Notes under the pieces: model-generated | Databases searched by the model: none | Seen by the model: only the letters and a program-made list of their open reading frames with translations | Told to the model about the DNA's origin: nothing | From: Planctomycetota bacterium | GTDB lineage: Bacteria; Planctomycetota; UBA1135; GCA-002686595 | Assembly (NCBI GenBank): GCA_016795245.1 | Contig: JAEUIA010000015.1 | Location: 23,923-87,922 of the forward strand | DNA: 64,000 nucleotides | Direction: 5' to 3' | Made by a program: the position numbers and the translations under genes | Part shown: piece by piece, positions 8,205 through 18,304 of the stretch | Position numbering within the stretch: the stretch's first letter is position 1 | Layout: each line of letters starts with the position of its first letter

Positions 8205-9971
8205 ATGATCACCACCGAGCACCGTGCGCTGCGGCGCAATCCTCGCGCCCTGTACTTCGTCCCGGCGGCCCTGCTGTTCGCCCTCGGTGCCTGTCGCACG
8301 CACAGTGCGATCGCAACCGACGCGCGACCTGCGACGCTGGTCGAGCGCCGCACCCCGACGGAGATCCTGTTGGCGGAGGCGCGTTCCTCGAACCGCGTCG
8401 TCGAGACGACGCGCACACTGGCAGAGCAGTTTCCGAAGCGCTTGACCGGATCCAAGGGCTACGACGACGCAGCCGCATGGGCGGTCGAGCAGTTCCGCGC
8501 CGCCGGCCTGGATGCGCGACTGGAGACGTGGGGCGAATTCCCGGTGCGTTTCGATCGCGGCACGCAGACGGGCCGCATCGTCGCGCCCGCGGAAGAGTCG
8601 CTGGAGTTCGCGACGATGGCCTGGTCGGCCGGAACGAACGGACCCACGCGCGGTCGCGCCGTGCTGGAGCCGCGCACCCAGGCTGAATTGGACGCGCTCG
8701 ACAAGGAGGCTGCGTTCAAGGGCGCCTGGATCGTGCGCACGGATTCTCAAGGCGACGCGAAGTTCAAGCGGGCCGTGCGCGAGGCGCTCGATGCGGCGGG
8801 GATCCTCGGCACGTTGCGGGCCGGCAGCAAAAGCGGATTGCTCACGATGGGCGGCAACCACCGCGTCGATCCGGCAAAGCTCCCGACGCAAGTCGACATC
8901 AAGCTCGCGAGCGCGCAGCACGAGGCACTCGTCGCGCGGCTCGAACAGGGCGAAGCGTTGGAACTCGAATTCGACATCGAGAATCGCTTCACGCCTGGAC
9001 CTGTGCCGTGCACCAACGTCGTCGCGGACCTCGTCGGCACGCGCTTTCCCGACGAATACGTGATCGTCCAAGGCCACCTCGATGCGTGGGACGGCGCCGA
9101 GGGGGCACAGGACAACGCTTCCGGCTGCGCGACCGCGCTCGAAGCCGCGCGCTTGATCGCGGCGAGCGGCATGCGTCCCCTGCGCACGATCCGTTTCGTG
9201 CTGTACGGCGGGGAAGAACAGGGTCTCTTGGGTTCGCGCGGCTACGTGAAGATGCACGAGGCCGAACTGGACAGGATCAGCGTCGTGATGACGCACGATG
9301 CGGGCGCCACCTACCTCGCCGGGATCGACGCGACCTACGCGATGATGGCCGACATGCGCCGCGTCACGGCACCGCTCGAAGGCTTGGATCCGCGCTTTCC
9401 GTTCCGCGTCCGTGAGGTCGACGGGCTCGTGAACTCGGGTGATTCGGATCACGCGCCGTTCGTCTCCGCCGGTGTACCGTCGTTCTTCTGGCATCAGAGC
9501 GAGCGCGGTTACGAGTACGTGCACCACACCCAGCACGACGTCTTCAGTCAGATTCCGCTCGAGGAGCTCGAACACTCGGCCGTCGTCGTGACCATGTGCG
9601 CGTTCGGCTTCGCCAATCTGGAGCACAAGCTCGACCGCACCGACTCGAAACCGATCGAGCGGCGCCGTATGGGCGTGCAGTTGGATGCCGACGCGGTGGT
9701 CGTGCGCGTGACCGGCGACAGCCGCGCGCAACGGGCCGGCTGGCAGGAGCAGGATCGCATCATCGAGGTCGACGGCGTCGAGGTGCGGTCGCAGCGCGAC
9801 GTGCTGGAGCGTCTCCAATCCGGCGGCGCGAAGAAGACGTTCCGTCTGGCGCGCGGGGCCGAAACAGTGGTGACCACCTTCGATTACAGCGACGAGCCGG
9901 CCGAGCAGGAGCGCAGCCAACGCGCCGAGCGGCGCGCTGCTTTCCGCGTGAAAAACGGCCAGAGTCCCTGA
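8205..9971 (+). CDS. Lipoprotein M28-family zinc peptidase with C-terminal PDZ domain
   Basis: The 588-residue exported metallopeptidase has lipobox LFALGAC (Cys30). The domain order is PA-like inserted region (about 110-260), M28 catalytic domain (about 270-470), then PDZ (about 480-570). The two-zinc site is visible: GHLDAWDG (His, and Asp in GAQDNASG), GGEEQGLLGS with the catalytic Glu pair, MTHDAG, and a late His in HHTQHDVFS. PDZ landmarks are GVQLDADAVVV and AGWQEQDRIIEVDGVEV. It resembles carboxypeptidase Q-type M28 enzymes, so amino- or carboxypeptidase activity on small peptides is likely. ATG 8205 is chosen for the signal peptide. Confidence 0.88.
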   Translation: MITTEHRALRRNPRALYFVPAALLFALGACRTHSAIATDARPATLVERRTPTEILLAEARSSNRVVETTRTLAEQFPKRLTGSKGYDDAAAWAVEQFRAAGLDARLETWGEFPVRFDRGTQTGRIVAPAEESLEFATMAWSAGTNGPTRGRAVLEPRTQAELDALDKEAAFKGAWIVRTDSQGDAKFKRAVREALDAAGILGTLRAGSKSGLLTMGGNHRVDPAKLPTQVDIKLASAQHEALVARLEQGEALELEFDIENRFTPGPVPCTNVVADLVGTRFPDEYVIVQGHLDAWDGAEGAQDNASGCATALEAARLIAASGMRPLRTIRFVLYGGEEQGLLGSRGYVKMHEAELDRISVVMTHDAGATYLAGIDATYAMMADMRRVTAPLEGLDPRFPFRVREVDGLVNSGDSDHAPFVSAGVPSFFWHQSERGYEYVHHTQHDVFSQIPLEELEHSAVVVTMCAFGFANLEHKLDRTDSKPIERRRMGVQLDADAVVVRVTGDSRAQRAGWQEQDRIIEVDGVEVRSQRDVLERLQSGGAKKTFRLARGAETVVTTFDYSDEPAEQERSQRAERRAAFRVKNGQSP

Positions 9972-10113
9972 TCTCTGGAGTCTTTTGCCTCCAGCCGCGC
10001 GCGGCGGGCGGATCGGCGGTTATCATCCAGACCTGCGGCACGCGATCGCTCTCGAGGTCCGTGTGCGCTCGTCCCGCGATTCTCTTGAACTCTCTGTTTG
10101 GGTTGGTTTCTCC

Positions 10114-11673
10114 ATGTTCCATCGCAACGCGACGACCTTTTTCCTCCTCTCCACTGTCCTCGGTTCGACGGTCGCGTCTGCTCAGGACGTCGTGTTCCTG
10201 ACCGACTCAGGCAACGACTACGTCGTGCGCTGCGTGGACCAGAACCAGAACGGCAGTTTCAACGACACCGGCGACATCACGGTCTACTACGACGGCACGA
10301 CGGGCCCCGTCACGCTCTCGACCAACCTCGGGATCTGCCTCGGGCCGAACGATTCCGTGCTGGTCTGCGACGCAAGCACGGACGTCGTGGTGTCCCTGCG
10401 CGATTTGAACAACGACGGCGACGCGCTCGACGCGGGGGAAGCGACGATCTACTTCGACGGCCGCGTGGGCGGTAACGCGCAGGGCACGATCATGGGCTCC
10501 GCGCAGAGTCTCGTGTACGACTTTGCGACCGGCAAGCTGTGGATCGCCACCGCCTCGGTCACGGGTGCGCTCGACGAAATTCAGGTCGTGCAGGACTTGA
10601 ACAACGACGGCGACGCCAACGATCTCATGGAGAGCGGCGCCTTCTGGACCGGTGCCAGCACGGCCTACCTGCCGCAAGCCGTCGTGCTCGATGCGGCCGG
10701 CAACATCTTCTACACCGAGAACGGCACCGCCGTTCCTAAGGGCGTGTACCAGCTCAAGGACCTGAACAACGACGGCGACGCCAACGACGCGGGCGAGCAC
10801 ATTCCCTTCTTCCTCATGCCCGTCACTACGCCCGTGCCGTTCATCTGGTCGCTGGAAATCGATGCGCAGGGCTGGTTCTACGTCGGCGAGGCCACCGGCG
10901 ACATCGTCTACCGCTTCAAGGATCTGAACAACGACGGGGATGCCAGCGATCCGGGAGAATCCACGGGCTACTTCGCCAGCATCGCCGCCTCGCTGTGGGA
11001 CACGGCCGCGGCCTGCGACGCGCTGTACGTCAGCGAGGGCACCACTCCGCAGCGCATCTACCGGCTGATCGACGCCAATCAGGACGGCGTGATCGGGGCG
11101 GGTGAGTCGATCGAGATGTACATCGAAACCGGACCCAACCCGGTCATGATCGACAATGCCCGCGGCATCGTCGTGCGCCCCGCACCCTGCGGCACGCCGT
11201 CGACGCCGTTCTGTTTCGGCGACGGAACCGGCACGGCCTGTCCGTGCGGCAACGCCGGCGCAGCGGGCAACGGCTGCGCCAATTCGTCGATTCCTAGCGG
11301 AGCGCAACTCGCGGCCAGCGGCGTCGCGGGAGCCTCGCTGGGCACCGACACGCTCGTGCTCACGGCGACGAACGTCCCCGGTCCGGGGCTCTTCTTCCAG
11401 GGCACGACCCAATTCGCTGGCGGCGCCGGCATCACCTTCGGCGACGGACTCCTGTGCGCCGGAGGAACGATCACCCGCATGGGTGTCGTGTTCCCGGTCG
11501 GAACGACCGCGTCGTACCCCGGCGGTCTGACGCCGAATCCGATTCACATCGCCGGCGCCACGGCCTCAGGCGACGTGCGTCACTACCAGTGCTGGTACCG
11601 CGACGCTGCTGTCTTCTGCTCGGTCGCGACCTACAACCTCACGCAGGGTCTCACCCTGACCTGGGGGCCTTGA
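10114..11673 (+). CDS. Secreted DLNNDGD-repeat protein with conserved Cys-rich C-terminal domain (519 aa)
   Basis: A signal peptide (FFLLSTVLGSTVASA, cleaved before QD near residue 23) leads into a beta-rich region. That region has four near-identical DLNNDGD blocks encoded at about 10402, 10593, 10759 and 10921, plus related DQNQNGS and DANQDGV sequences. These look like calcium-binding DxNxDG loops set in a propeller-like repeat. From Cys367 to the end runs a domain of about 150 residues with CFGDGTGTACPCGN, NGCANS, GDGLLCAGGTITRMGVVF, ASYPGGLTPNPI and a terminal TLTWGP. The same domain ends the genes at 11879 and 53084. The function is unknown; a cell-surface or extracellular role is inferred. 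Confidence 0.85.
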   Translation: MFHRNATTFFLLSTVLGSTVASAQDVVFLTDSGNDYVVRCVDQNQNGSFNDTGDITVYYDGTTGPVTLSTNLGICLGPNDSVLVCDASTDVVVSLRDLNNDGDALDAGEATIYFDGRVGGNAQGTIMGSAQSLVYDFATGKLWIATASVTGALDEIQVVQDLNNDGDANDLMESGAFWTGASTAYLPQAVVLDAAGNIFYTENGTAVPKGVYQLKDLNNDGDANDAGEHIPFFLMPVTTPVPFIWSLEIDAQGWFYVGEATGDIVYRFKDLNNDGDASDPGESTGYFASIAASLWDTAAACDALYVSEGTTPQRIYRLIDANQDGVIGAGESIEMYIETGPNPVMIDNARGIVVRPAPCGTPSTPFCFGDGTGTACPCGNAGAAGNGCANSSIPSGAQLAASGVAGASLGTDTLVLTATNVPGPGLFFQGTTQFAGGAGITFGDGLLCAGGTITRMGVVFPVGTTASYPGGLTPNPIHIAGATASGDVRHYQCWYRDAAVFCSVATYNLTQGLTLTWGP

Positions 11674-11688
11674 TCTTCGGTGCTCGAA

Positions 11689-11707
11689 AGGCCGACGCGT
11701 GCGGCCT
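11689..11707 (+). terminator. Possible hairpin terminator after the 10114 gene
   Basis: A 6-bp stem aggccg/cggcct encloses the 7-nt loop acgcgtg, 15 bp after the stop codon. No T-tract follows, so the role is uncertain. Confidence 0.4.
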
Positions 11708-11878
11708 GGATTCACACTGCATTCCCGCTCCTTCGTCCTCCAAACCTCGCGTTGATCGTGCCTTGACGGGCGCGTGTCAACGTCACTTCTGAGATCCATT
11801 CATCACCGGATTGCGCCGCGCGCGCTCTCCCCATTCTTCGTTTCCAAGTTTCCCCAACCTCGGAGTCTCACCCAACCC

Positions 11879-14413
11879 ATGCGTACCTATCAATCTCTCC
11901 TGGCGCTCGCTTGTGCGAGCGTCGTGTCCGCGAGCGCACTCGCTCAAGACAGCGTTTCCAAGGTCAACGGCCTGCCCGGCGACGCGGTCGACCCGCACGA
12001 CGCGACCGAGCAGATCAATGACTACGTGGTCGACCTGACTTCGTTCCGCTCGTCGTGGGACAAGGTCTTTGCGGTCGCCCCGATCTCCAAGGCCAATCAG
12101 CAGCGCAACAACGCGCCGCTCTTCTTCACGGGCCAGATCAACGCGCAGGCTTTGTCGCGCGGCGTCGCGTCGGGTGTGCCGTTCCTGCGCGGCCAGTACG
12201 CGCTGTGGAACATGCCCGGATTCGGCGTCCACAACGATCCGGCGCGCAACGATCCCGGGGCCGCAGTCTCCACGGTCGGCCAGAGCGGCTACCAGTTCGG
12301 GTTCGGCTATCAGGATTTCGCCGACGGCGATCCGACGGGCACCAACCTGCGCTACATCACCGGCGGCATCGTCAACATGAAGCCCACCGAGCCGTCACGC
12401 TTGTTCGTGTCGCGCGTCGTCGCCGCCACCAACGGCACCAGCGACGGTTGCAGTCTGGCCGCGTTCGGAATGGGCGCGGTGGACGAGAGCGGAAACGTCC
12501 ACTTCCGCGCCGATCAATTCGGAACCACGGTCGCCGGCTGCCCGACCTTCACGCCCTTCACGGGCAACAACCTGTTCCGGGTCGACATGGCTGCGCGCAC
12601 GGCGGTCGTCAACGCGCTCTCCTCGGGTTTCCCGGTCGGAGGTGACGGTCCGGCGACGACGTGGCTCCTGCAGAATTCGACGGTCACGCACAACGTTCCG
12701 AACTGCGTTCCGGCACTGCTCGCCGGGCGTTCCATCCTGATCGGCACGAACTTCAATCGCGAATACATCTACGAGAGCGCGCCGGGCGTCTACACGAACG
12801 CCGCGCCGAATGCGCACCTCGCCGGGCTCGCCGATCACCGCGGTGCGGCCGGTTACTCCAAGCGCTACCACCCGAACCTGTTCCCGGGCGGCGTCAACGG
12901 AACGGCGGCCATCCTCAGCCAGACCGTGGCGGGCAGCGGCGCGCTGCGCGACAGCCTCGCCATCTGGGGCATTGCTGCGAACGGCAACCTGGTGTCGCCG
13001 ATCGCGCGCACGCTGCCGGCACCGGCGCCGGGCCTGGATCCGGATCAGCCGACGTGGACTCCGACGACTTCCCAGGAATTCGATCACTACCACAGCCAGA
13101 CGGCCTTCCAAGGCGGTTCGGCGCAAGTCTCCGTGGGCAGCGACCAGGCCGGCAATCTGCTGGCGGCAGGCGTCGTGTACTACGGCTTCACTCCGCCCGT
13201 CGTGACGCCGTTCACGAACCCGCGTAACTACATCGCCGTCGCACGCATCGATCCTTTGACGGGCACGACGACGTGGCGCGCGGCGGCGTGGACGGACACG
13301 ACCGGCGGCAAGAACATCTATCAGAACGGCACCACCGTGATCGGCAACCTGCGTCCGTTCGCTTCGGGCTTCGGTCCGACGATGTCGGCGCCGATGATCG
13401 ATTCGGTCGGCAACGTGTGGTTCGTGGGTTCGTACGAGCTCACGGCGACCCCCGGTGCCGTGAACGTCGGCGTATTCCGCGCGGTTCTCGATCCGGCAGC
13501 GTTCTCCTACAGGCTCGAACTGGTCCTCGCTCAGGGCCAGGTGTTCGCCGGTCGCAATTCGGGCCGCAACTACCGCGTCGACTTCCTGACGTTGAATGAC
13601 TCGGACTCGATTTCGTCCGGCGCTGCGTACTCCGGCAATATCTCCGAGGTGGCACACCTCGATCAGACGACTGTAGGCCTCGCGACGAACGATTCGCGCA
13701 CTCTGGGCGGCATCGTGATCTCCGCTGCCATCACCTACGACAACAACAACGATGGGATGTTCGTGCGCTCGACCGGTACGGGCGGCGTGCCCGGCAGCCC
13801 GGACGAGGACTACAACGTGATGCTCTACATCGCGGCTGCGAAGGACTGCAATTCGAACGGGATCCCCGACGATCGTGAGATCGCCGACGGAACCGCGACC
13901 GACTCGAACAACAACGGCATTCCCGACTCCTGCGAAGGCGTCGTCGGCATTCCGTTCTGCACCGGCAGCGCCGTGGGCACCAGCTGCACGAACTGCGGGA
14001 ACAACGGTGCGCCGGGTCACGGTTGCGCGAACTCGGGCTTCCCTTCGGGCGGCTTGCTGTCGGCCACGGGCAATCCGGGCGCTTCGGCGGGCACGGACAC
14101 GCTCGTCCTGACCGCGTCGAACATCACCGGTCCGGGTCTCTTCTTCCAATCGAACGGCACCGGTCTGGTTCAGTTCGGTGACGGTCAGCTCTGCGCCGCG
14201 GTCGGCATCACCCGCATGGGTGTCGTCTTCCCCGTCGCGGGTGCAGCCAGCTACCCGGGCGGCCTCACGCCGAACCCGATCCACATCGCGGGCGCGCCGA
14301 TCAATCCCGGCGACACCAAGCACTACCAGTGCTGGTACCGCGACGCGGTCGCGTTCTGCACCACGGCGACGTTCAACCTGACGCAAGGGTTGTCCATCAC
14401 CTGGGGGCCTTGA
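11879..14413 (+). CDS. Large secreted protein with calcium-type repeats and conserved Cys-rich C-terminal domain (844 aa)
   Basis: The signal peptide SLLALACASVVSASALA is cleaved before QD. The 650-residue middle part is a repetitive, Asn/Gly/Thr-rich beta region that I cannot assign to a family. It ends in thrombospondin-type-3-like calcium motifs (DCNSNGIPDDREI, DSNNNGIPDSCEG; about 660-690). From Cys694 the C-terminal domain of about 150 residues resembles that of the preceding gene: CTGSAVGTSCTNCGN, GHGCANSG, LLSATGNPGAS, ITRMGVVFPV, HYQCWYRDA and a final SITWGP. ATG 11879 is selected for the signal peptide. The tandem position suggests duplication of the C-terminal module. It is probably extracellular or surface-located. 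Confidence 0.85.
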   Translation: MRTYQSLLALACASVVSASALAQDSVSKVNGLPGDAVDPHDATEQINDYVVDLTSFRSSWDKVFAVAPISKANQQRNNAPLFFTGQINAQALSRGVASGVPFLRGQYALWNMPGFGVHNDPARNDPGAAVSTVGQSGYQFGFGYQDFADGDPTGTNLRYITGGIVNMKPTEPSRLFVSRVVAATNGTSDGCSLAAFGMGAVDESGNVHFRADQFGTTVAGCPTFTPFTGNNLFRVDMAARTAVVNALSSGFPVGGDGPATTWLLQNSTVTHNVPNCVPALLAGRSILIGTNFNREYIYESAPGVYTNAAPNAHLAGLADHRGAAGYSKRYHPNLFPGGVNGTAAILSQTVAGSGALRDSLAIWGIAANGNLVSPIARTLPAPAPGLDPDQPTWTPTTSQEFDHYHSQTAFQGGSAQVSVGSDQAGNLLAAGVVYYGFTPPVVTPFTNPRNYIAVARIDPLTGTTTWRAAAWTDTTGGKNIYQNGTTVIGNLRPFASGFGPTMSAPMIDSVGNVWFVGSYELTATPGAVNVGVFRAVLDPAAFSYRLELVLAQGQVFAGRNSGRNYRVDFLTLNDSDSISSGAAYSGNISEVAHLDQTTVGLATNDSRTLGGIVISAAITYDNNNDGMFVRSTGTGGVPGSPDEDYNVMLYIAAAKDCNSNGIPDDREIADGTATDSNNNGIPDSCEGVVGIPFCTGSAVGTSCTNCGNNGAPGHGCANSGFPSGGLLSATGNPGASAGTDTLVLTASNITGPGLFFQSNGTGLVQFGDGQLCAAVGITRMGVVFPVAGAASYPGGLTPNPIHIAGAPINPGDTKHYQCWYRDAVAFCTTATFNLTQGLSITWGP

Positions 14414-14435
14414 TTCGAGACGGCAGGGGCTGAAC

Positions 14436-14459
14436 GGAAGCCGGCGTGAGTCGGCTTCC
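14436..14459 (+). terminator. Hairpin terminator after the 11879 gene
   Basis: Positions 14436-14443 (ggaagccg) pair perfectly with 14452-14459 (cggcttcc), with an extra G-T pair and a 6-nt loop, 23 bp after the stop. There is no strong T-run downstream. Confidence 0.5.
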
Positions 14460-14565
14460 ATCCGCACCGCTTTGGACACGAATCGGCCGCGTGGGCACCC
14501 GCCTGCGCGGCCTTCGCTATCTCGTGCTCGCGCCTGCGCACGGAAGTGAGCGATACTGCTGGGGC

Positions 14566-17500
14566 ATGCTCGACACGATTCAACGCATGGCGCGCCGCGT
14601 ACTCGGGAGCACGCTCGTCGTCGGCGTCGTGCTGTCCGTCTGCACGAGCGCTCGCCCTCTGGATCGCCTGACGGATCATCGCCGAGTGACGACGTGGACG
14701 ACGGCCGACGGGCTGCCGCAGAACACGATCAATGACATGGTCCAGACTGCGGACGGGGCCTTGTGGATCGCGACATTCGGCGGCTTGCTGCGGTTCGACG
14801 GACTGCAGTTCCGCGTGTTCGATCGGCATTCGCTGCCCGGGCTGCCTTCGATTCGCGTCACGGCGCTCGCCACCGACAAGAGCGGCGGACTGTGGGTCGC
14901 GGTGCAATCCGGCGAGATCGTCTACATGCGCGACGGGCGCGTCACCCAGACGATCAAGGTGCCGGCGGAGTTGAGCGAGCCCCTCGTGGTCAAGCTCGCA
15001 CCGGACAGTTCGATGTACGTGCGCGGAAGTTCGGGCGCTCTCGCGCAGTGGTCGGCCGGCACGTGGGACGCGATGATCCCGATGGACTTCGGCAGCGGCA
15101 GCTACGAGAACCTGATCATCGGGCAGGGCGGAGAGGTGTGGGCCGGGATGCTGCGCGAGGTGCGCCGCTTCGACGCGCGAGCCGGGCTCCTGGATTCGTT
15201 CCCCGTCGACGGACGCGTTCCGGCGATCGCGTCGAGTGCGGACGGTGTGTGGTTGGGGCTCGAACGCGGGAGTCTGGCGCGTCTCTTCGGCGGAGTGCTC
15301 GAGCGGCTCGAGTTCGACGGCGAGAGCCCCGAAGTCGTGACGGCGATCCTGCCCGACGGCGCCGGCAGCCTGTGGCTCGGGACCAACCGCGGTCCGCGTC
15401 TCGCCCATCCGCTCGCAGACGGCCGCTATCGCCTGGAGGCACCGCCGAGCGGTGTGCCGACGGTGTTCGTCGTGCGCGCATTTCTGCTCGATCGCGAAGG
15501 CAATCTGTGGGTCGGTTCGGAGGCGCACGGTCTCCTGCGCATCACGCGCCGCTACGTCGATCGGTTCGCCTTGCCGGACGAGTCTCCCGCGACCGCGCTC
15601 GCGCCGGACGGCGATGGGGGAGCTTGGATCGGATTCGGTTGTTCAGGACTGGCGCATCTCGCGCGCGACGAGCAGACGCTGCAACGCGTGAGCATGCCTG
15701 CCGTCGCGGACCGCAAGGCGTGCATCGACTCGTTGATGATCGACCACGAGCGCGGGTTGTGGATCGGTGGACAGGGACACGTACTGCTGCGGACCGGTGC
15801 GCACCATGCGCCCATCCACGTTCCGCTTCGCAACAACGACAAGACCGGGCCGATCGTACGCACGCGGGACGGTCACACGTGGGTCGCGTTGGAAAGCGGC
15901 GTGCTGTTGCATTTCGATGAAGAACTCCGCGCCCTCGAATCCACGAACGTGCCGGGACTCGTGTGTCTCGTTCCTGGAGAGGACGGCAGCCTCTGGCTGG
16001 GAGGCACGGGTTTCGTCGAGCGGCGCTTCCAAGATCGTGTCGAGCGCTACGACTCCGCCGTCGGCATGCCGCAGTCCGATGTGCGCGACATCCTGCTTGA
16101 ACCTGACGGCAGTGCGTGGATCGCGACCTACGGCGATGGTCTCGTGCGACTCGCCGAGGGGCGGGTGACGGTGCTGTCGCTCGCGCATGGCCTGCCCGAC
16201 AGCGCGATCTCGCGCATCCTCGACGACCGATTGGGTCGGCTGTGGCTGCTTTCGAATCGCGGATTGATCCCCGTCGCGCGTTCCGAGCTCTCGGCTTTGG
16301 CCGATGGGCGCGTGGCCCGCATCGATCCCGTGCTGCTCGGGCCGGAGAGCGGCGTGTCCGAAGCCAACTTCGGCGGACCGGCGGGCTTTCGTGCCGACGA
16401 CGGACGACTGTGGTTCGGCACGATCGCCGGCGTCGTGCGTCTCGATCCGGCCGAGTTTCCGTTCAATCGCACGCCGCCGACCGTGCGCATCGAGGGGCTC
16501 GTCACCGAAGACACCACCCTCGACTTGTGGGGTACGGTCGAAGTTCCGCCGGCGACGCGGCGCATCGTCTTCGCTTTCACCGCCTCGGCGCTCGCGGCAC
16601 CGGAGAAAGTGCGCTTCAAATTCATGCTCGCGGGCTACGACGACCAGTGGGTCGATGGCGGCGATCAACGACAGGTCTCCTACACCGGGCTCGCGCCGGG
16701 CGACTACACGTTTCGCGTGTTGGCGCGGAACGAGGACGGAGTCTGGAGCCAGGAAGCAGCGCGGCTCCCCGTGCGCGTGCTGCCGGCCTGGTGGCAGACA
16801 CTGCCCGTGCGCATCGCGGCCGTGCTGGTGATCGTCGGACTGCTCCTCGGAGTGCACATGCTGCGCTTGCAAGCGGCCGAACGCCGCGGGCGTGCCTTGC
16901 TCGAAGCGACGGAGGGGCGAGCACGTGCCGAATTGCGTGCATCGCACCTGCGCGACGACCTAGCACACGTGTCGCGCGTCGCGACCGCGGGCGAACTCGC
17001 GACATCGCTCGCGCACGAAGTCAATCAGCCGCTGGGGGCGATCGTCGCCAACGCCGAGGCCGGCCTGCGCGCGCTCGAACGCGGTCAAGCCGATGTCAAG
17101 GACATGGAAGAGATCCTGCGTGCGATCGCGCGCCAGGGTGAGCGGACGTCAGAAGTGATCCAGCGTCTGCGCCAATTCATGCGCAAGCACGCCGGCGAAC
17201 GCCAGGACTTGAACCTCAACACCACGGCGAAGGAAGTCTTGCCGCTGTTGCGCCGTGAACTGGAAGAGCACGCCGTCGAAGTCACGCTGGACCTGGATGA
17301 GGACTTGCCCGGTGTCGTCGCGGACCGTATTCAGATGCAGCAGGTGCTCGTCAATCTCGTGAAGAACGCTTGCGAGGCCATGTCGGCGACGGCCGGGCCC
17401 CGTCGCGTCGAATTGCGCACGCAGAAGCGCAACGGGCGCGTGATCCTGGAGGTGCGCGACTCCGGCCCCGGGCTGGCACCAGACGTGGTCGGGCGCGTTT

Positions 17501-17670
17501 TTCAGCCCTTCGTGACCACGAAATCCACCGGAATGGGTTTGGGGCTGTCGATCTGCCGCTCGATCGTCGAAGCTCACGGCGGGCGACTCGATGTCAGCAG
17601 CGCGAGCGGCAGCGGGAGTACATTCTCGGTCGAACTTCCTCTGAAGAACCCGAAGGGAGCAGCGACGTGA
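14566..17670 (+). CDS. Propeller-sensor histidine kinase (Reg_prop / Y_Y_Y / HisKA / HATPase)
   Basis: This sensor kinase of 1034 residues has an N-terminal signal or anchor segment (LGSTLVVGVVLSVCTSA). Periplasmic beta-propeller repeats (about 40-620) follow, of the two-component-regulator type seen in hybrid sensors (TTADGLPQNTINDMVQTADG, LWIATFGGLLRFDG). Next come a Y_Y_Y domain (about 640-735) and a single membrane helix at about 746-766 (RIAAVLVIVGLLLGVHML). The phospho-accepting His is His817 in SLAHEVNQPLGAI. The ATPase boxes are LVNLVKNACEAM, RDSGPGLAP, FQPFVTTK and GMGLGLSICRSI. The HEVNQPL signature resembles DctB/FixL-type kinases. It overlaps the response regulator start by 4 bp (GTGA), defining a cognate pair. 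Confidence 0.9.
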   Translation: MLDTIQRMARRVLGSTLVVGVVLSVCTSARPLDRLTDHRRVTTWTTADGLPQNTINDMVQTADGALWIATFGGLLRFDGLQFRVFDRHSLPGLPSIRVTALATDKSGGLWVAVQSGEIVYMRDGRVTQTIKVPAELSEPLVVKLAPDSSMYVRGSSGALAQWSAGTWDAMIPMDFGSGSYENLIIGQGGEVWAGMLREVRRFDARAGLLDSFPVDGRVPAIASSADGVWLGLERGSLARLFGGVLERLEFDGESPEVVTAILPDGAGSLWLGTNRGPRLAHPLADGRYRLEAPPSGVPTVFVVRAFLLDREGNLWVGSEAHGLLRITRRYVDRFALPDESPATALAPDGDGGAWIGFGCSGLAHLARDEQTLQRVSMPAVADRKACIDSLMIDHERGLWIGGQGHVLLRTGAHHAPIHVPLRNNDKTGPIVRTRDGHTWVALESGVLLHFDEELRALESTNVPGLVCLVPGEDGSLWLGGTGFVERRFQDRVERYDSAVGMPQSDVRDILLEPDGSAWIATYGDGLVRLAEGRVTVLSLAHGLPDSAISRILDDRLGRLWLLSNRGLIPVARSELSALADGRVARIDPVLLGPESGVSEANFGGPAGFRADDGRLWFGTIAGVVRLDPAEFPFNRTPPTVRIEGLVTEDTTLDLWGTVEVPPATRRIVFAFTASALAAPEKVRFKFMLAGYDDQWVDGGDQRQVSYTGLAPGDYTFRVLARNEDGVWSQEAARLPVRVLPAWWQTLPVRIAAVLVIVGLLLGVHMLRLQAAERRGRALLEATEGRARAELRASHLRDDLAHVSRVATAGELATSLAHEVNQPLGAIVANAEAGLRALERGQADVKDMEEILRAIARQGERTSEVIQRLRQFMRKHAGERQDLNLNTTAKEVLPLLRRELEEHAVEVTLDLDEDLPGVVADRIQMQQVLVNLVKNACEAMSATAGPRRVELRTQKRNGRVILEVRDSGPGLAPDVVGRVFQPFVTTKSTGMGLGLSICRSIVEAHGGRLDVSSASGSGSTFSVELPLKNPKGAAT

Positions 17671-18290
17671 AAAGCGACGGCACCATCTTCCTGGTCGACG
17701 ACGACGACGATCTACGGCAAGCGACGGCGCGATTGTTGCGCGCCAACGGCTACCGCGTGAAGGAGTTCGCCGACGCTGCGAAATTTCTCGAAGCGTACGA
17801 CGCGCAGGCGGCCGGTTGCATCCTGCTCGACTTGCGCATGCCGGGCATGAGCGGTCTGGAGATGCAAGAGCAGCTCGCGCAGCGGGGAGCACCGCCGCCG
17901 ATCGTGTTCCTCACCGGGCACGCCGACGTCCCGACGAGCGTCTACGCGATGAAACACGGCGCGATCGATTTCCTGCAGAAGCCGGTGCGCGAGACCGAAC
18001 TGATCGCAGCGCTGGATCGCGCGTTGTCGATCGATACGAGCACTCGCGGAGATCGGCACGAGTTGGCTGCGCTCGAAGCGCGCTACGCGACGCTGACGCC
18101 GCGCGAGCGCGAAGTGTTCCTGGAGCTCGTGTCGGGCCAGCGCAACAAACAGGCGGCGTTCGCCCTGGGTATCACCGAACGTACGGTGAAATTCCATCGC
18201 GCCAAGGTGCTCGAAAAGATGAAGGCGGAGTCACCCGTCGAATTGGGGCGCATGGCGGAGCTGTTGCACATCCGCCCGGCGCAGGGCTGA
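17667..18290 (+). CDS. FixJ-like response regulator
   Basis: The 207-residue protein has a receiver domain (1-120) and a LuxR-type helix-turn-helix domain (about 140-200). The phosphorylation site is Asp55 in CILLDLRMPGMSG, with the acidic pocket at VDDDDD, the Thr in FLTGHADV and the Lys in QKPVRE. The C-terminal block LTPREREVFLELVSG and TERTVKFHRAKVLEKM is the FixJ/NarL DNA-binding signature. GTG 17667 overlaps the kinase stop and has gaaggga upstream. It should be phosphorylated by the adjacent propeller kinase. The regulon is unknown. Confidence 0.92.
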   Translation: MKSDGTIFLVDDDDDLRQATARLLRANGYRVKEFADAAKFLEAYDAQAAGCILLDLRMPGMSGLEMQEQLAQRGAPPPIVFLTGHADVPTSVYAMKHGAIDFLQKPVRETELIAALDRALSIDTSTRGDRHELAALEARYATLTPREREVFLELVSGQRNKQAAFALGITERTVKFHRAKVLEKMKAESPVELGRMAELLHIRPAQG

Positions 18291-18304
18291 GGCCGGATGC
18301 AGGC